From positions 124,001-188,000 of the forward strand of contig NZ_LJRO01000048.1 of the NCBI RefSeq assembly GCF_001401155.1: 64,000 nucleotides of DNA, written 5' to 3'. The translations under genes were made by a program, and so were the position numbers. Origin of the DNA: Pseudomonas tremae (lineage in GTDB: Bacteria > Pseudomonadota > Gammaproteobacteria > Pseudomonadales > Pseudomonadaceae). Shown here piece by piece: positions 44,523-53,703 of this stretch; positions within the stretch are counted from its first letter, which is position 1; each line of letters starts with the position of its first letter. The notes beneath the pieces are model-generated. The model saw nothing but the letters and a program-made list of their open reading frames with translations. It did not search any database and was not told the origin of the DNA.

Positions 44523-45268
44523 TTGGTAAAGCGTCCTTCAAGGCGATGACGGGAACCTGGGTGTATCAGGCGCGCCGCCGTGACCGGCTGGCGACCTGAC
44601 CAGGTGCGGCGGCGAATCAGCAGGCAGGGCTCGCCAGCCTCGATCTGCAACAGTTGGCACTCGGCGGCTTCGGCGAGAATCGCTTCAACCACGTGCTCGC
44701 CTTCGGTCAGCGGGGCGACCTGAGATAGATAGGCGTAGGGCGTCTGCAGGGTAAAGTCCTGCTTGAGGTAGTCCGGTGCTACCTGAGCATTTACGAAGCG
44801 GTCTTCGATCTGCACGGGAATGTCGTTCTCGAAATGCACGATCAGCGAATGAAACACCTTTTGGCCTTCACGCATATCCAGCGCCAGAGCGCGCTCGGAG
44901 CCTGCGGCTTCCTCTTTGAGCACCATGACCTTGCAGGTATGGCGATGACCGCGCGTGGCGATCTCGTCGGCGATGTTATGCACTTCGAACAGCGCAGACT
45001 GGCTCTTTGGCTCAGCGACAAAAGTGCCGACGCCTTGCATGCGCACCAGCAGGCCTTCGGCGGTCAGCTCGCGCAACGCGCGGTTGATGGTCATGCGGCT
45101 GAAACCCAGTTGCGTCACCAACTCGCTTTCCGAAGGCACGCGGTGATGCGGCGGCCAGGTGCCGTTTTGAATCTGCAGCGCGATCATGTGTTTGACGCGG
45201 GCGTACAAGGGTGCGGGACTTTCGCCCATCTGGGCAGCCAGGGGAGAAGCGGCGGGCGGAGTCGACAC
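44519..45268 (-). CDS. hutC: Histidine utilisation repressor, GntR family
   Basis: The 249-residue repressor has an N-terminal winged helix (PLYARVKHMIALQIQNGTWP, then LGFSRMTINRALRELTAEG) and a C-terminal UTRA domain that binds urocanate and releases DNA. It heads the hutC-hutD pair and faces hutF across 148 bases that include a palindromic operator, so it should repress hutF and itself. The first 20 residues are low-complexity and variable in the family. Confidence 0.92.
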   Translation of the reverse strand: MSTPPAASPLAAQMGESPAPLYARVKHMIALQIQNGTWPPHHRVPSESELVTQLGFSRMTINRALRELTAEGLLVRMQGVGTFVAEPKSQSALFEVHNIADEIATRGHRHTCKVMVLKEEAAGSERALALDMREGQKVFHSLIVHFENDIPVQIEDRFVNAQVAPDYLKQDFTLQTPYAYLSQVAPLTEGEHVVEAILAEAAECQLLQIEAGEPCLLIRRRTWSGRQPVTAARLIHPGSRHRLEGRFTK

Positions 45269-45374
45269 GGATGAGTCCTTGTTCGAGATGATTCAAATAC
45301 AGCAAAGCGCCAACGCTAACCATTAACCCGGTACACGGCAAGCGTGCGAGCGGTTTACCACTCGCTGGAACGTC

Positions 45375-45390
45375 TGTATATGTATATACA
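45375..45390. promoter_or_regulatory. HutC operator
   Basis: The sequence TGTATATGTATATACA includes the perfect ten-base palindrome TGTATATACA at 45381-45390. This is the GT-TATA-AC pattern bound by HutC-type GntR regulators. It lies 26 bases before the hutF start in the hutC/hutF divergent region, placed to block both promoters. Confidence 0.75.
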
Positions 45391-45416
45391 AATTACCGTG
45401 ATGAGGTGCCAAGTCA

Positions 45417-46781
45417 ATGTCAGCCTTCTTTGCCGAGCGTGCGCTACTTCCCGACGGCTGGGCCAGCGATGTACGCCTGGAGGTCAGCCAGGAGGGTGTA
45501 TTGACCCGTGTCGAAGCCAGTGCGCACCGGCAGGGTGCCGAACTCATCGGTGGTCCACTGTTGCCCGGCATGCCGAACCTGCATTCTCATGCGTTTCAGC
45601 GGGCAATGGCCGGTCTGGCCGAAGTGGCGGGCAACCCCAACGACAGTTTCTGGACCTGGCGCGATCTGATGTACCGCATGGTCGGGCGTATAAGTCCCGC
45701 GCAATTGGGCGTCATCGCTCGTCAGCTGTACATCGAGATGCTCAAGGGCGGTTACACCTCGGTGGCGGAATTTCATTATGTGCATCATGACGTCAGTGGT
45801 CTGCCTTACGCCGACCCTGGCGAACTTGCTTTGCAGATCAGCCAGGCGGCAAGCTCGGCGGGTATCGGCCTGACGCTGCTGCCGGTGCTTTACAGCCACT
45901 CCGGGTTTGGCGGGCTGGCGCCGAACGAAGGGCAACGCCGGTTTATCCACAGCACTGACAGCTATCTGGATTTGCAGGTTCGTCTGCAAGCTGTTCTGGC
46001 GGCCCAGCCGGCGCAACAGCTCGGCCTGTGTTTCCACTCGCTGCGCGCAGTCACCCCACAGCAGATCAGCGAAGTGCTTGCCGCCAGCGACCCGCAGTGT
46101 CCGGTGCATATTCATATTGCCGAGCAACAGAAGGAAGTCGATGACTGCCTGAGCTGGAGCGGTCGGCGTCCGCTGCAGTGGTTGTATGAAAACACCCCTG
46201 TGGATAACCGTTGGTGCCTGGTCCATGCGACCCACGCCGATGCGCACGAGGTGCAGTTGATGGCGCAGAGCAGTGCCGTGGCAGGACTGTGTCTGACCAC
46301 TGAGGCCAATCTCGGCGACGGGATATTTCCGGCGGTGGATTACATCGCGCAGGGTGGGCGTTGGGGCGTTGGCTCGGACAGCCACGTCTCGCTCAGCGTG
46401 GTCGAGGAACTGCGCTGGCTGGAGTACGGGCAGCGGCTGCGCGACCAGCGTCGCAACCGGCTGCATCGCAGTGATCAGCCGATGGTCGGTCGCACACTGT
46501 ACGACGCTGCACTCGCCGGTGGCGCGCAGGCGCTGGGTCAGCAGACTGGCAAACTGCAAGCAGGGCATCGTGCCGACTGGCTGGTGCTGGATGGCAAAGA
46601 CCCATACATCGAGACAGCCTCCGGCGACGCGATCCTTAACCGCTGGCTATTCGCTGGCAGCGATCGGCAGATTCGCGACGTGGCTGTGAATGGCCGCTGG
46701 GTCATACGCGAAGGACGACACGCAGCCGAAGAGCAGAGCAACCGCGAGTTTGCACAGGTATTGAGGGAGTTGCTGGGCTGA
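45417..46781 (+). CDS. hutF: Formimidoylglutamate deiminase
   Basis: The 454-residue enzyme removes ammonia from N-formimidoylglutamate to give N-formylglutamate, the Pseudomonas branch of histidine breakdown. It is an amidohydrolase with the metal motif HSHAF (56-60), a further His in VHIHIAEQ, HATHAD and the late Asp in VGSDSHVSLS. GAGGTG precedes the ATG. It is controlled by the HutC operator just upstream and would feed formylglutamate hydrolase HutG, which is not in the window. Confidence 0.93.
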   Translation: MSAFFAERALLPDGWASDVRLEVSQEGVLTRVEASAHRQGAELIGGPLLPGMPNLHSHAFQRAMAGLAEVAGNPNDSFWTWRDLMYRMVGRISPAQLGVIARQLYIEMLKGGYTSVAEFHYVHHDVSGLPYADPGELALQISQAASSAGIGLTLLPVLYSHSGFGGLAPNEGQRRFIHSTDSYLDLQVRLQAVLAAQPAQQLGLCFHSLRAVTPQQISEVLAASDPQCPVHIHIAEQQKEVDDCLSWSGRRPLQWLYENTPVDNRWCLVHATHADAHEVQLMAQSSAVAGLCLTTEANLGDGIFPAVDYIAQGGRWGVGSDSHVSLSVVEELRWLEYGQRLRDQRRNRLHRSDQPMVGRTLYDAALAGGAQALGQQTGKLQAGHRADWLVLDGKDPYIETASGDAILNRWLFAGSDRQIRDVAVNGRWVIREGRHAAEEQSNREFAQVLRELLG

Positions 46782-46784
46782 TGC

Positions 46785-47055
46785 AAGATCGGACGCAGAG
46801 CGTCCAGAACCGGTGTGCCCAAGCTGGAGCGCGGGCACCCTAGTAGTGCCCTTTTCACTCCCACGGCCTTCGGCCAGAATCAAGAGCGGACTTGTGTATA
46901 ACGATGAGTGCTGGAGCGTGGGCACGATGGTGTTGCCAGCCGGTTCTCGTTCCTAACGATCGAGTCCAGACACCTGTCGTTCCTCACTTCGCGTGGGAAT
47001 GCCTTGCATGACGCTCAGCGTCACACTTCTGCATGACGCTGCACGACGTAAGCCC
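46785..47055. repeat. Intergenic palindromic repeat cluster between hutF and the lipocalin gene
   Basis: The stretch holds GGACGCAGAGCGTCC (46793-46807), CGTTCCTCACTTCGCGTGGGAATGC (split near 46978-47003) and GACGCTCAGCGTC-type words near 47010. These are the same family as the clusters at 1.0, 27.1 and 53.6 kb. It separates two converging genes and holds no coding sequence. Confidence 0.55.
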
Positions 47056-47057
47056 CC

Positions 47058-47636
47058 TTACTTCTCGCCCTTGCCGATCTTCGAGTCATCCTCGCGCCAG
47101 ATCAGGCGGGAGGTGTCGTAACCCTGCTGGCGAGCCTTGCTCAGCATGTTCTCTTTGTCTGCCTGAGAAACCACAGGCGTGCGCGACAGCAACCACAGGT
47201 ACTTGCGATCCGGATTGCCGACCACGGCGGTGCGATAGCCTTCGCTGACGTCCAGAATCCAGTAATCGCCCTTGGCAACGCCAGGCAGCAACCGCGAGAA
47301 CCAGTTATCGAACACAACCCACAGTTTGTCGGCCTTGCCCGGAACCTGCGGCGAGGCGGTGCCGGTGGCTTCTTCCCACTTGCCTTCAAGGGTGCGGCAG
47401 CGGTTGGTTACCGCAATATTCCCGTCGTCCTTGAGCGTGTAAAGCGCCTCTGACTGCGCGCATTTACGCTGGAAAAACATCGGCAGCCGCGCGATTTCGT
47501 ACCAGGTGCCCTGATACTGCTTGAGGTCGACGTTATCAACCGTCTTCGGCTCAAGGTTGTCAGCCGAGTGGGCGAAACCGATGGCCAGAAAGCTGGCCAT
47601 GACACAAATTCCAAAACGTACCAATAACTTGATCAT
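47058..47636 (-). CDS. blc: Bacterial lipocalin (Blc-like)
   Basis: The 192-residue protein has a signal peptide cut near AHSA and the lipocalin signature NVDLKQYQGTWYEIARLP (37-54), followed by later strand motifs VNRCR-like TNRCRTLEGKW and WLLSRTP. Blc-type lipocalins bind lysophospholipids or fatty acids at the envelope and are often stress induced. Unlike E. coli Blc it has no lipobox. It begins three bases after the stop of the small lipoprotein gene, so both are co-transcribed. Confidence 0.88.
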   Translation of the reverse strand: MIKLLVRFGICVMASFLAIGFAHSADNLEPKTVDNVDLKQYQGTWYEIARLPMFFQRKCAQSEALYTLKDDGNIAVTNRCRTLEGKWEEATGTASPQVPGKADKLWVVFDNWFSRLLPGVAKGDYWILDVSEGYRTAVVGNPDRKYLWLLSRTPVVSQADKENMLSKARQQGYDTSRLIWREDDSKIGKGEK

Positions 47637-47639
47637 GTG

Positions 47640-47894
47640 TTATTTGAGACCTTGACCCGAGAACAGTACAACCTTGTCTGCTGCGTACTGCACGCTGATA
47701 AAGGTGTTTTGATCGCCCCAGGTACAGCTGGACATCCCCAGCGCACCGGAACACTCGGTCGGGCTGCCCAGCAAGGACTCGACCTGTGCCTTGGGCATGC
47801 CAGCGGAAATTTTCGAATAGTTTTCCTGGGTGATCTTGCTGCAGGCAGCCAGAAAGACGCAGAACGAGAGTAACGCGACAGTGCGCAAGGACAT
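47640..47894 (-). CDS. Small SmpA/OmlA-like lipoprotein
   Basis: The 84-residue product has a signal peptide with lipobox FLAAC (Cys18) and a short mature domain starting ITQENYSKISAGMPKAQVE, followed by LLGSPTE, the pattern of BamE/SmpA-like and DUF3862 lipoproteins. Two further cysteines flank the tight SGALGMSS turn and may pair. Its gene is placed three bases before the lipocalin gene and probably contributes to the same envelope function, which is unknown. Confidence 0.75.
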   Translation of the reverse strand: MSLRTVALLSFCVFLAACSKITQENYSKISAGMPKAQVESLLGSPTECSGALGMSSCTWGDQNTFISVQYAADKVVLFSGQGLK

Positions 47895-48098
47895 GGATGT
47901 AGCTCCTGAACGGAAGGGGGTCGCGTCGCAGTGAAGGCCGATGCAGTCTGGCGCTGGCGCATTACCGCAAGCTTAGAAGAGAAAAAGGGGATCTGGTTCC
48001 CGCAGGGGGAAAGGATTTGTGCCGCAGGTCGGCAGATAGGGCTATAGACGGGTGTGGATAAGGCTCTCGATTGGCCGTTTTGCGCAGCTATATGCGCG

Positions 48099-48127
48099 CT
48101 GGCGATTCGCTCGGGTCGAATCGCCAG
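48099..48127. other. Perfect hairpin downstream of fbp
   Basis: CTGGCGATTCG at 48099-48109 pairs with CGAATCGCCAG at 48117-48127 around a seven-base loop. It lies about 20 bases beyond the fbp stop on the minus strand. Without a U tract it is more likely a transcript-stabilising or Rho-assisted end than a classic terminator. Confidence 0.5.
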
Positions 48128-48147
48128 TGTGGCATCAGAAAGCGGTC

Positions 48148-49158
48148 TTACTCTTTGTGATAGGCCGTTGCGCGTTCCACTTCTTCCTTGGAACCCAGGT
48201 AAACCGCGACGCGCTGATGCAGGCCATCGGGCTGGATGTCGAGAATACGCTGATGACCATCGGTAGACGCGCCACCAGCCTGCTCGACCAGGAAAGACAT
48301 CGGGTTGGCTTCGTACATCAGGCGCAGCTTGCCTGGCTTGGACGGTTCGCGGCTGTCACGCGGGTACATGAACAGACCGCCACGGGTGAGGATGCGATGC
48401 ACGTCGCCCACCATCGCGGCAACCCAGCGCATGTTGTAATTCTTTTTCAGGGGGCCGTCTTCACCGGCCAACAGCTCGTTCACGTAGCGCTGTACCGGGG
48501 CTTCCCAGTGACGCTGGTTGGACATGTTGATCGCGAATTCCTGAGTGGATTCCGGGATCCGGATGTCTTCGTGGGTAAGCACGAAGCTGCCCATTTCACG
48601 GTCAAGCGTGAAGCCTTTCACGCCGTCACCCAAGGTCAGCACCAGCATGGTCTGCGGGCCGTAGATTGCGTAACCGGCTGCCACCTGCTCGGTGCCTGGC
48701 TGCAGGAACGCCTTCTCATTCAGCGGTTCGTTCTGGCTCAGGTACTGGTTCGGGCAGCGCAGCACCGAAAAGATAGTCCCGACCGGCGCGTTGATGTCGA
48801 TGTTCGACGATCCGTCCAGCGGGTCGAAAACCAGCAGGTAGGCACCTTTAGGGTATTTGCCGGGGATCTGGTAGGCGTTGTCCATTTCTTCGGACGCCAT
48901 GCCGGCCAGGTGACCGCCCCATTCGTTGGCTTCGAGCAGGATCTCGTTGGAGATCACGTCGAGTTTTTTCTGCACTTCACCCTGTACGTTTTCGGTGCCC
49001 ATGCTGCCCAGAACGCCGCCCAGCGCGCCCTTGGAGACTGCATGGCTGATTTCCTTGCATGCGCGCGCCACAACTTCGATCAGGAAGCGCAGATCGGCAG
49101 GGGTGTTGTTACTGCGGGTCTGCTCAATCAAGTAACGACTTAGTGTGACGCGGGACAT
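48148..49158 (-). CDS. fbp: Class I fructose-1,6-bisphosphatase
   Basis: The 336-residue cytosolic enzyme hydrolyses fructose 1,6-bisphosphate to fructose 6-phosphate in gluconeogenesis, important for a bacterium that lacks phosphofructokinase. The metal and substrate signature [15 protein letters not shown] spans 109-123; EGPLKK-like [24 protein letters not shown] and GGLFMYP are also typical. Length is normal for class I. It is a single gene with a hairpin downstream. Confidence 0.95.
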   Translation of the reverse strand: MSRVTLSRYLIEQTRSNNTPADLRFLIEVVARACKEISHAVSKGALGGVLGSMGTENVQGEVQKKLDVISNEILLEANEWGGHLAGMASEEMDNAYQIPGKYPKGAYLLVFDPLDGSSNIDINAPVGTIFSVLRCPNQYLSQNEPLNEKAFLQPGTEQVAAGYAIYGPQTMLVLTLGDGVKGFTLDREMGSFVLTHEDIRIPESTQEFAINMSNQRHWEAPVQRYVNELLAGEDGPLKKNYNMRWVAAMVGDVHRILTRGGLFMYPRDSREPSKPGKLRLMYEANPMSFLVEQAGGASTDGHQRILDIQPDGLHQRVAVYLGSKEEVERATAYHKE

Positions 49159-49291
49159 GGATAGCTCCGAAAATAGGGGTATGAAAACCCGCGCAGTTTA
49201 ACGCGAGTGGTGACTTAATACTGCTATGAGACTGGCTTATGACTGTTTCAGTTCATATGCCGGGCGAACCGCGCCCGACAGCCCGCGTGTT

Positions 49292-50644
49292 TCAACGTTT
49301 TGAGGTGCGCAGGGTGCTGAAGGCCATCCAGCCCAGAAACAGCACCCCCAGAAGCAATACTGCCCACAGCCCCAGGCGTTTGAAGTCGGTCCCCTGTGGT
49401 GCCACCTGCACCGGTGCGGCAGCCATGTCGGCGATGCTCGCAGTGGCGGGTTTCGCGGTACCGAGGGACGCGAGTTTTGCCGCACTGTAATCGGGGATCA
49501 GCGTCGCCAGCGACAGGTTTGCCGCCTTGGCCGTCGAGTTGCCGACCGCCAGCGTGAACGGCCCATTGCCGCGTGCCAGAAACACTACCTCAGTGGCAGG
49601 CACTGCGACGCTCAACTGCGGCGCCTCGTTCCCCAGACCGCCGCCTCGGTCATCGACCACCAGCTTGAGCTGCTGAACGACGCGTCCGGGCAATTGCAGT
49701 TGGTCCTGCAGCACGTCGCTGTTGTTTTGCGACAAGCGATACAGCAGGCCGCTGCTGATGGGTTGCCACGGCTGTTTAGAGTCTGTCCGGCCATACAGAA
49801 TCGCCGGTGCAAGGCTGTTGGGCTGGGTTATATCGACTTTTACTCTTCCTATCGGCAGGCCGGCCGGCAATTGCCAGACGTATTCGTTGGGGCTTTCAAC
49901 AGAGCCTTTGACCGGTGGCGACCATGTCAACGGCGGTGTCGGAGTGTCGCTGCTGGCGCTCAGCAGGTGCGCGGAGATCAACAGCGGCGCGCTGTGAGGT
50001 GCGCGCCACAGCAGCCGCAGGTAGCGGGCGCTCTGGCCGGGCAGGCCGACTTCTCGTTGCTCGACCACTTCATCGGCAAATGACAAACGTGCAATTTGTC
50101 CTTCGCCCCAGTCTCGCCAGTGTTGCAGGTCGTCGCTGGCCTCGATGCTGAAGTTCTGAAAGCCTTCGCGCTCGGTGCTCCAGTCGATGATCAACTGCTC
50201 CAGTGGCGCCTTGATTGCGCTAGTGTCCAGCAGCCAGCCGCGCAGCACTTCTTCGCCAGCCTCGATATCGCTTTGTGGCTGGACCTCGATCACGCTGCCG
50301 CTGCTTGAGCGTTCGATGCGGATGACGGGCGTTGCGTCGCCTGATTCCTGGGTGCTGTAGAGCGCGAACCATTTGACCGGGATCGGTGCCGGTTCCTGCT
50401 CGCGCGCAGGTTGTCGCGGCGTGATTGCATACGCCTGTGGCTGGCCTTCGGCGTTGAACACGCGCAGGTCGCCCAGGTCAGTCTGTCGGGCATTCAGCTG
50501 GACGCCCAACGGCAACTCAAGGCGGTACCAAGGTCCTTCGCCATTCAGACTCAGCGGGGTCTGGCTGGCAAAGTCCGCTGGCTTGTCCTGAGCATTGGCG
50601 GTGATCGACGCGCACAATGCCAGGCCAAACACGGCGATTTTCAT
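49292..50644 (-). CDS. DUF3999 periplasmic/membrane protein
   Basis: The 450-residue product starts at the ATG at 50644, with a signal peptide cut after ANA; a longer open frame upstream reads through the neighbouring gene in another frame. The body is beta-rich with jelly-roll-like segments (LPLGVQLNARQTDLGDLRVFN, YLRLLWRA). A C-terminal helix (LGLWAVLLLGVLFLGWMAF) anchors it in the inner membrane with a short basic cytoplasmic tail. DUF3999 genes commonly sit beside DUF2339 genes, as here, 25 bases downstream. The function is unknown; a role at the envelope is likely. Confidence 0.84.
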   Translation of the reverse strand: MKIAVFGLALCASITANAQDKPADFASQTPLSLNGEGPWYRLELPLGVQLNARQTDLGDLRVFNAEGQPQAYAITPRQPAREQEPAPIPVKWFALYSTQESGDATPVIRIERSSSGSVIEVQPQSDIEAGEEVLRGWLLDTSAIKAPLEQLIIDWSTEREGFQNFSIEASDDLQHWRDWGEGQIARLSFADEVVEQREVGLPGQSARYLRLLWRAPHSAPLLISAHLLSASSDTPTPPLTWSPPVKGSVESPNEYVWQLPAGLPIGRVKVDITQPNSLAPAILYGRTDSKQPWQPISSGLLYRLSQNNSDVLQDQLQLPGRVVQQLKLVVDDRGGGLGNEAPQLSVAVPATEVVFLARGNGPFTLAVGNSTAKAANLSLATLIPDYSAAKLASLGTAKPATASIADMAAAPVQVAPQGTDFKRLGLWAVLLLGVLFLGWMAFSTLRTSKR

Positions 50645-50669
50645 GGCAGGATGACTCAAGAACAGTTCC

Positions 50670-53486
50670 TCACGGAGTTTCAGGCGCGGCGATCGGGCCG
50701 GTGCCAGTGTCTTCGACAGTTTCTTTGACAGGTGATTTCGGCGGTAATGGTGCGAAATATCCCACCACCAGTAGCAGAATGCCAACACCGATAAACGAGA
50801 CGATGCGCTCCATGCCGCCGCGATTGCCCAGTTCGACGAAGAACAATTTGATCACTACCACCCCGATCAACGCGGCACCGCCCAGCCATATTTCGCGTCT
50901 GGATCGTATGTGGCCACCGATCATCAAGGCCAGCGCCATCAACGTCCAGACGATCGACAGGCCAGCCTGAACGCGCATCGACTCGAACAGCGCCTCGGTG
51001 TACCACGGCACATCAGCCCAGTGATGGGCTGTGCGCATGACCATGGCCGTGACCAGTGCAAACAATGAGGCACCTGCCACCAGCAGGGTGCGCCTGTGCG
51101 CCATATGGTCGCGCATCCACAGGCATACCCCCGCCAGAGACAGCAGCAGGCCGACTTCGAGTGGATTGAGCAGCGGTACATAGGGCAGCGGATCGGCCGC
51201 GCCGTCGCTGAAGATGTTTGCCAGCCAGAACCACGCCAGCATCAACGCTGCCAGTGGCGCAGCGGCCCCAAGGTGATAAGCCTCAGGGCAGGCTGCTACT
51301 GGCCACGGCCATTGACGCCTGGAGCTCATCGCCAGCAGGAACAGGCTGGGCAGAATCGCCCAGCCCAGCCAGCGCCAGGCGTTGTAGTTCTCGGACAGCT
51401 GCAGCAGGCCGAAACGCAGCTCCAGCGCTAGCACACTGATGATCAGCAGACAGCCCACGGTGTGAGCAACGCGTTTTGCAAGAATGGACAGCAGGTCCGA
51501 CACGTAGCGCAAGGTCAGCAGATGCACAGCGAACACCGCCAGCCAGGCCAGCCAGCCCAGATTGCCTGCCGGATTGTTTCGCAGGTTTATCGAGATCATC
51601 AGTACCAAAGCGCTGAAGGGCGTCAATGCGCTGGATAGCGTGGCCAGGTCCGGCCAGCGCAAGCTCAGGGCAAGTGATGCCCAAAGCGCCACACTGAGTG
51701 CAATAGCTATCAGGAATGCGGAGGCCAGATAGGACGCTTGCACATGCAGAACCGCAGCGCTGGCCAGCGAAACCAGCCACCAGAACGCGCCCCAGATGAT
51801 CAGTAATTTCCGTGCGCGGACCGGGCTCATGAGTGCCAGCGAATTGAAGCGGAACACGCACCATGCACTGACCATCGCTGCAATCGCCAGAACCATCGGC
51901 GTCCAGTAATCGTTGGCGAAAGCCTGTGCCGAGCTGTCGGTGCCGCCGCTGAACAGAATCGCGCTTGCGCCCACTTGCAGCAGCAGGCCGAACGCCTGTG
52001 CCAGCCTGCGTTGCTGACGCAGGCCCAGCCACAAAACCGCCGCGCCTTCCACGGCCCAGGCGCTGGTTGTCCACTGTGAACCAAGGCCCAGCGGGATCGC
52101 CAGGGTGGCAAACACCACGCCAAGAGCCAGACAGGTTTCCATCAGCAATACGGTGCGTCCCGAAGTGTGCCCTGCCAGCCAGCGTGCCAGCCCCATGTAG
52201 ATCAGGCCCAGCGCCAGCGCACTGAAGGCTGCGCCAAACTCCATATGCTCGACCAGCGCGTATTGCAGTCCAAAACCCGCGATGGGGGTACCGAACAGCA
52301 GCGTGCCATCGACGTAGTCGCCTTGGCGGGCAGACCAGCGCAGCATGGCTGCTCGGGTTTCATCCTGGGCCGCGTGGGTGAGCTGCAGCAGTTTTTGCCG
52401 GGCGAACAACAGGCCGATGGCCAGATACATCAGGAAAAACAGAATCAGGAACGGTTCGGTGCTCCAGAACAGTTCGGGCGTGTAAGCCTTCATGCCCCAG
52501 GCGAAGCCGATACCGAAGGTGCCGAAAAAGCCGATCAGGTTGAGGATGCGCCAGGCTTTGAACCAGGCGATGGCAAAAATGCCGGCGTTGAGCAGAGCGA
52601 AATAGCTGAACAGCGAAACATGGCTGCCTTGTCCGGTAGAGGCCAGAATCGGCGCCGCAAAACCGCCGAGCGCACCAGCGCAGGCCAGGGCCAGCGAGTT
52701 CTGGGTCAACGCCAGGACGGCCGAGAAACAGGTGATCGCGACCAGCAGCGCAAAGCCGAGGGTGGGGTCCAGCAAAGCGTGCAGTTTCATCGCGGCAAAA
52801 ATGGTCAGGTACAAGACGCCAATGCCTGCACCTTGCAACATCAGCGCGTAAGGACCGTTGCGCAAGCGCAGCCACCAGCCCAGCCCCAGCAATGCCAGCG
52901 CACTCAGCGCGACGCCGGCGTAACGCGCTTCAATCGGCACGACCATCCCTTCGGTGGCATAACGCAGCAGAAAAGCCAGGCCGAGGAACAGCACCACGAC
53001 GCCGACCCGCAGTACCGTATTACCGCCCAGCAACCAGTCCCTGGCGCGGCCAATGGCGCTGTCGAGCAGGTTGGGGCTGGCCGGTGCAGGCGGCTGGCGT
53101 GGTGGAATGGCCGGTATTATGTGAGGGATTGGAGTGTCGACTTGCAGTGCTTCGTCAGGCAGGTCCCAGATCAGCTCTGGCCCTTGGGTTGGTGCGTTGA
53201 GAATCACAGCGTCGGCTGGCAGCGGCGCGCTGTCCTGAGCAGGCGGTACGATGGACGCAGGCTTGCGTTCAAGCGCGCTCAGGCGTTGCTGAACGGAGTC
53301 GAGGGATTTCCGGGTTTCGAGGAGTTGCTGCAAATGGTCAGCAGATTGCCTGCCCAGCACGCGCACACGGATACCGGCCCACATCGCCATGCCCATGATC
53401 GCGCCAACCAAAGCGCCTGCCCACTCGTCGTAACTCAACGAGTAGCCCAGCAGTGCGCCACCCACCAGCAGACAAATCCAAAGCAC
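50670..53486 (-). CDS. DUF2339 large polytopic membrane protein
   Basis: The 938-residue protein consists almost entirely of hydrophobic helices, probably more than twenty, after an N-terminal region with a coiled-coil-like stretch (LQQLLETRKSLDSVQQRLSA, about 53-72) and a proline-rich linker. The DUF2339 words NTVLRVGVVVLFLGLAFLLRYA and GIGVLYLTIFAAM are present. No transport or enzyme motif was recognised. The linked DUF3999 gene suggests the two proteins form a complex at the inner membrane. Confidence 0.86.
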   Translation of the reverse strand: MLWICLLVGGALLGYSLSYDEWAGALVGAIMGMAMWAGIRVRVLGRQSADHLQQLLETRKSLDSVQQRLSALERKPASIVPPAQDSAPLPADAVILNAPTQGPELIWDLPDEALQVDTPIPHIIPAIPPRQPPAPASPNLLDSAIGRARDWLLGGNTVLRVGVVVLFLGLAFLLRYATEGMVVPIEARYAGVALSALALLGLGWWLRLRNGPYALMLQGAGIGVLYLTIFAAMKLHALLDPTLGFALLVAITCFSAVLALTQNSLALACAGALGGFAAPILASTGQGSHVSLFSYFALLNAGIFAIAWFKAWRILNLIGFFGTFGIGFAWGMKAYTPELFWSTEPFLILFFLMYLAIGLLFARQKLLQLTHAAQDETRAAMLRWSARQGDYVDGTLLFGTPIAGFGLQYALVEHMEFGAAFSALALGLIYMGLARWLAGHTSGRTVLLMETCLALGVVFATLAIPLGLGSQWTTSAWAVEGAAVLWLGLRQQRRLAQAFGLLLQVGASAILFSGGTDSSAQAFANDYWTPMVLAIAAMVSAWCVFRFNSLALMSPVRARKLLIIWGAFWWLVSLASAAVLHVQASYLASAFLIAIALSVALWASLALSLRWPDLATLSSALTPFSALVLMISINLRNNPAGNLGWLAWLAVFAVHLLTLRYVSDLLSILAKRVAHTVGCLLIISVLALELRFGLLQLSENYNAWRWLGWAILPSLFLLAMSSRRQWPWPVAACPEAYHLGAAAPLAALMLAWFWLANIFSDGAADPLPYVPLLNPLEVGLLLSLAGVCLWMRDHMAHRRTLLVAGASLFALVTAMVMRTAHHWADVPWYTEALFESMRVQAGLSIVWTLMALALMIGGHIRSRREIWLGGAALIGVVVIKLFFVELGNRGGMERIVSFIGVGILLLVVGYFAPLPPKSPVKETVEDTGTGPIAAPETP

Positions 53487-53589
53487 GCGACGACATCCTT
53501 TTCGGTGTGTGAAGGTTCATCGTGCGCAGTATATAGGGGCGGGCGGGCATCGTTTGTAATGTTTTATGCAGAACGCGGCCAGTCTCTGC

Positions 53590-53690
53590 ACCTTTCGTTC
53601 TTCACGCTAGCGTGGGGATGCTTTGGCTGACGCTCCACGTCATAGAGCCGCGTTACCACGCTGTGGAGCGTGGTAGCGCGAGTCAGGTTA
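53590..53690. repeat. Palindromic repeats downstream of the phosphorylase gene
   Basis: TACCACGCT/AGCGTGGTA (53654-53675, loop GTGG) is a perfect hairpin, and CGTTCTTCACGCTAGCGTGGGGATGC is found near 53596-53621. They belong to the same dispersed family as the other clusters. Lying just past the glgP stop on the minus strand, they may help end its transcript. Confidence 0.55.
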
Positions 53691-53703
53691 GTGTGCGAGC
53701 TGG

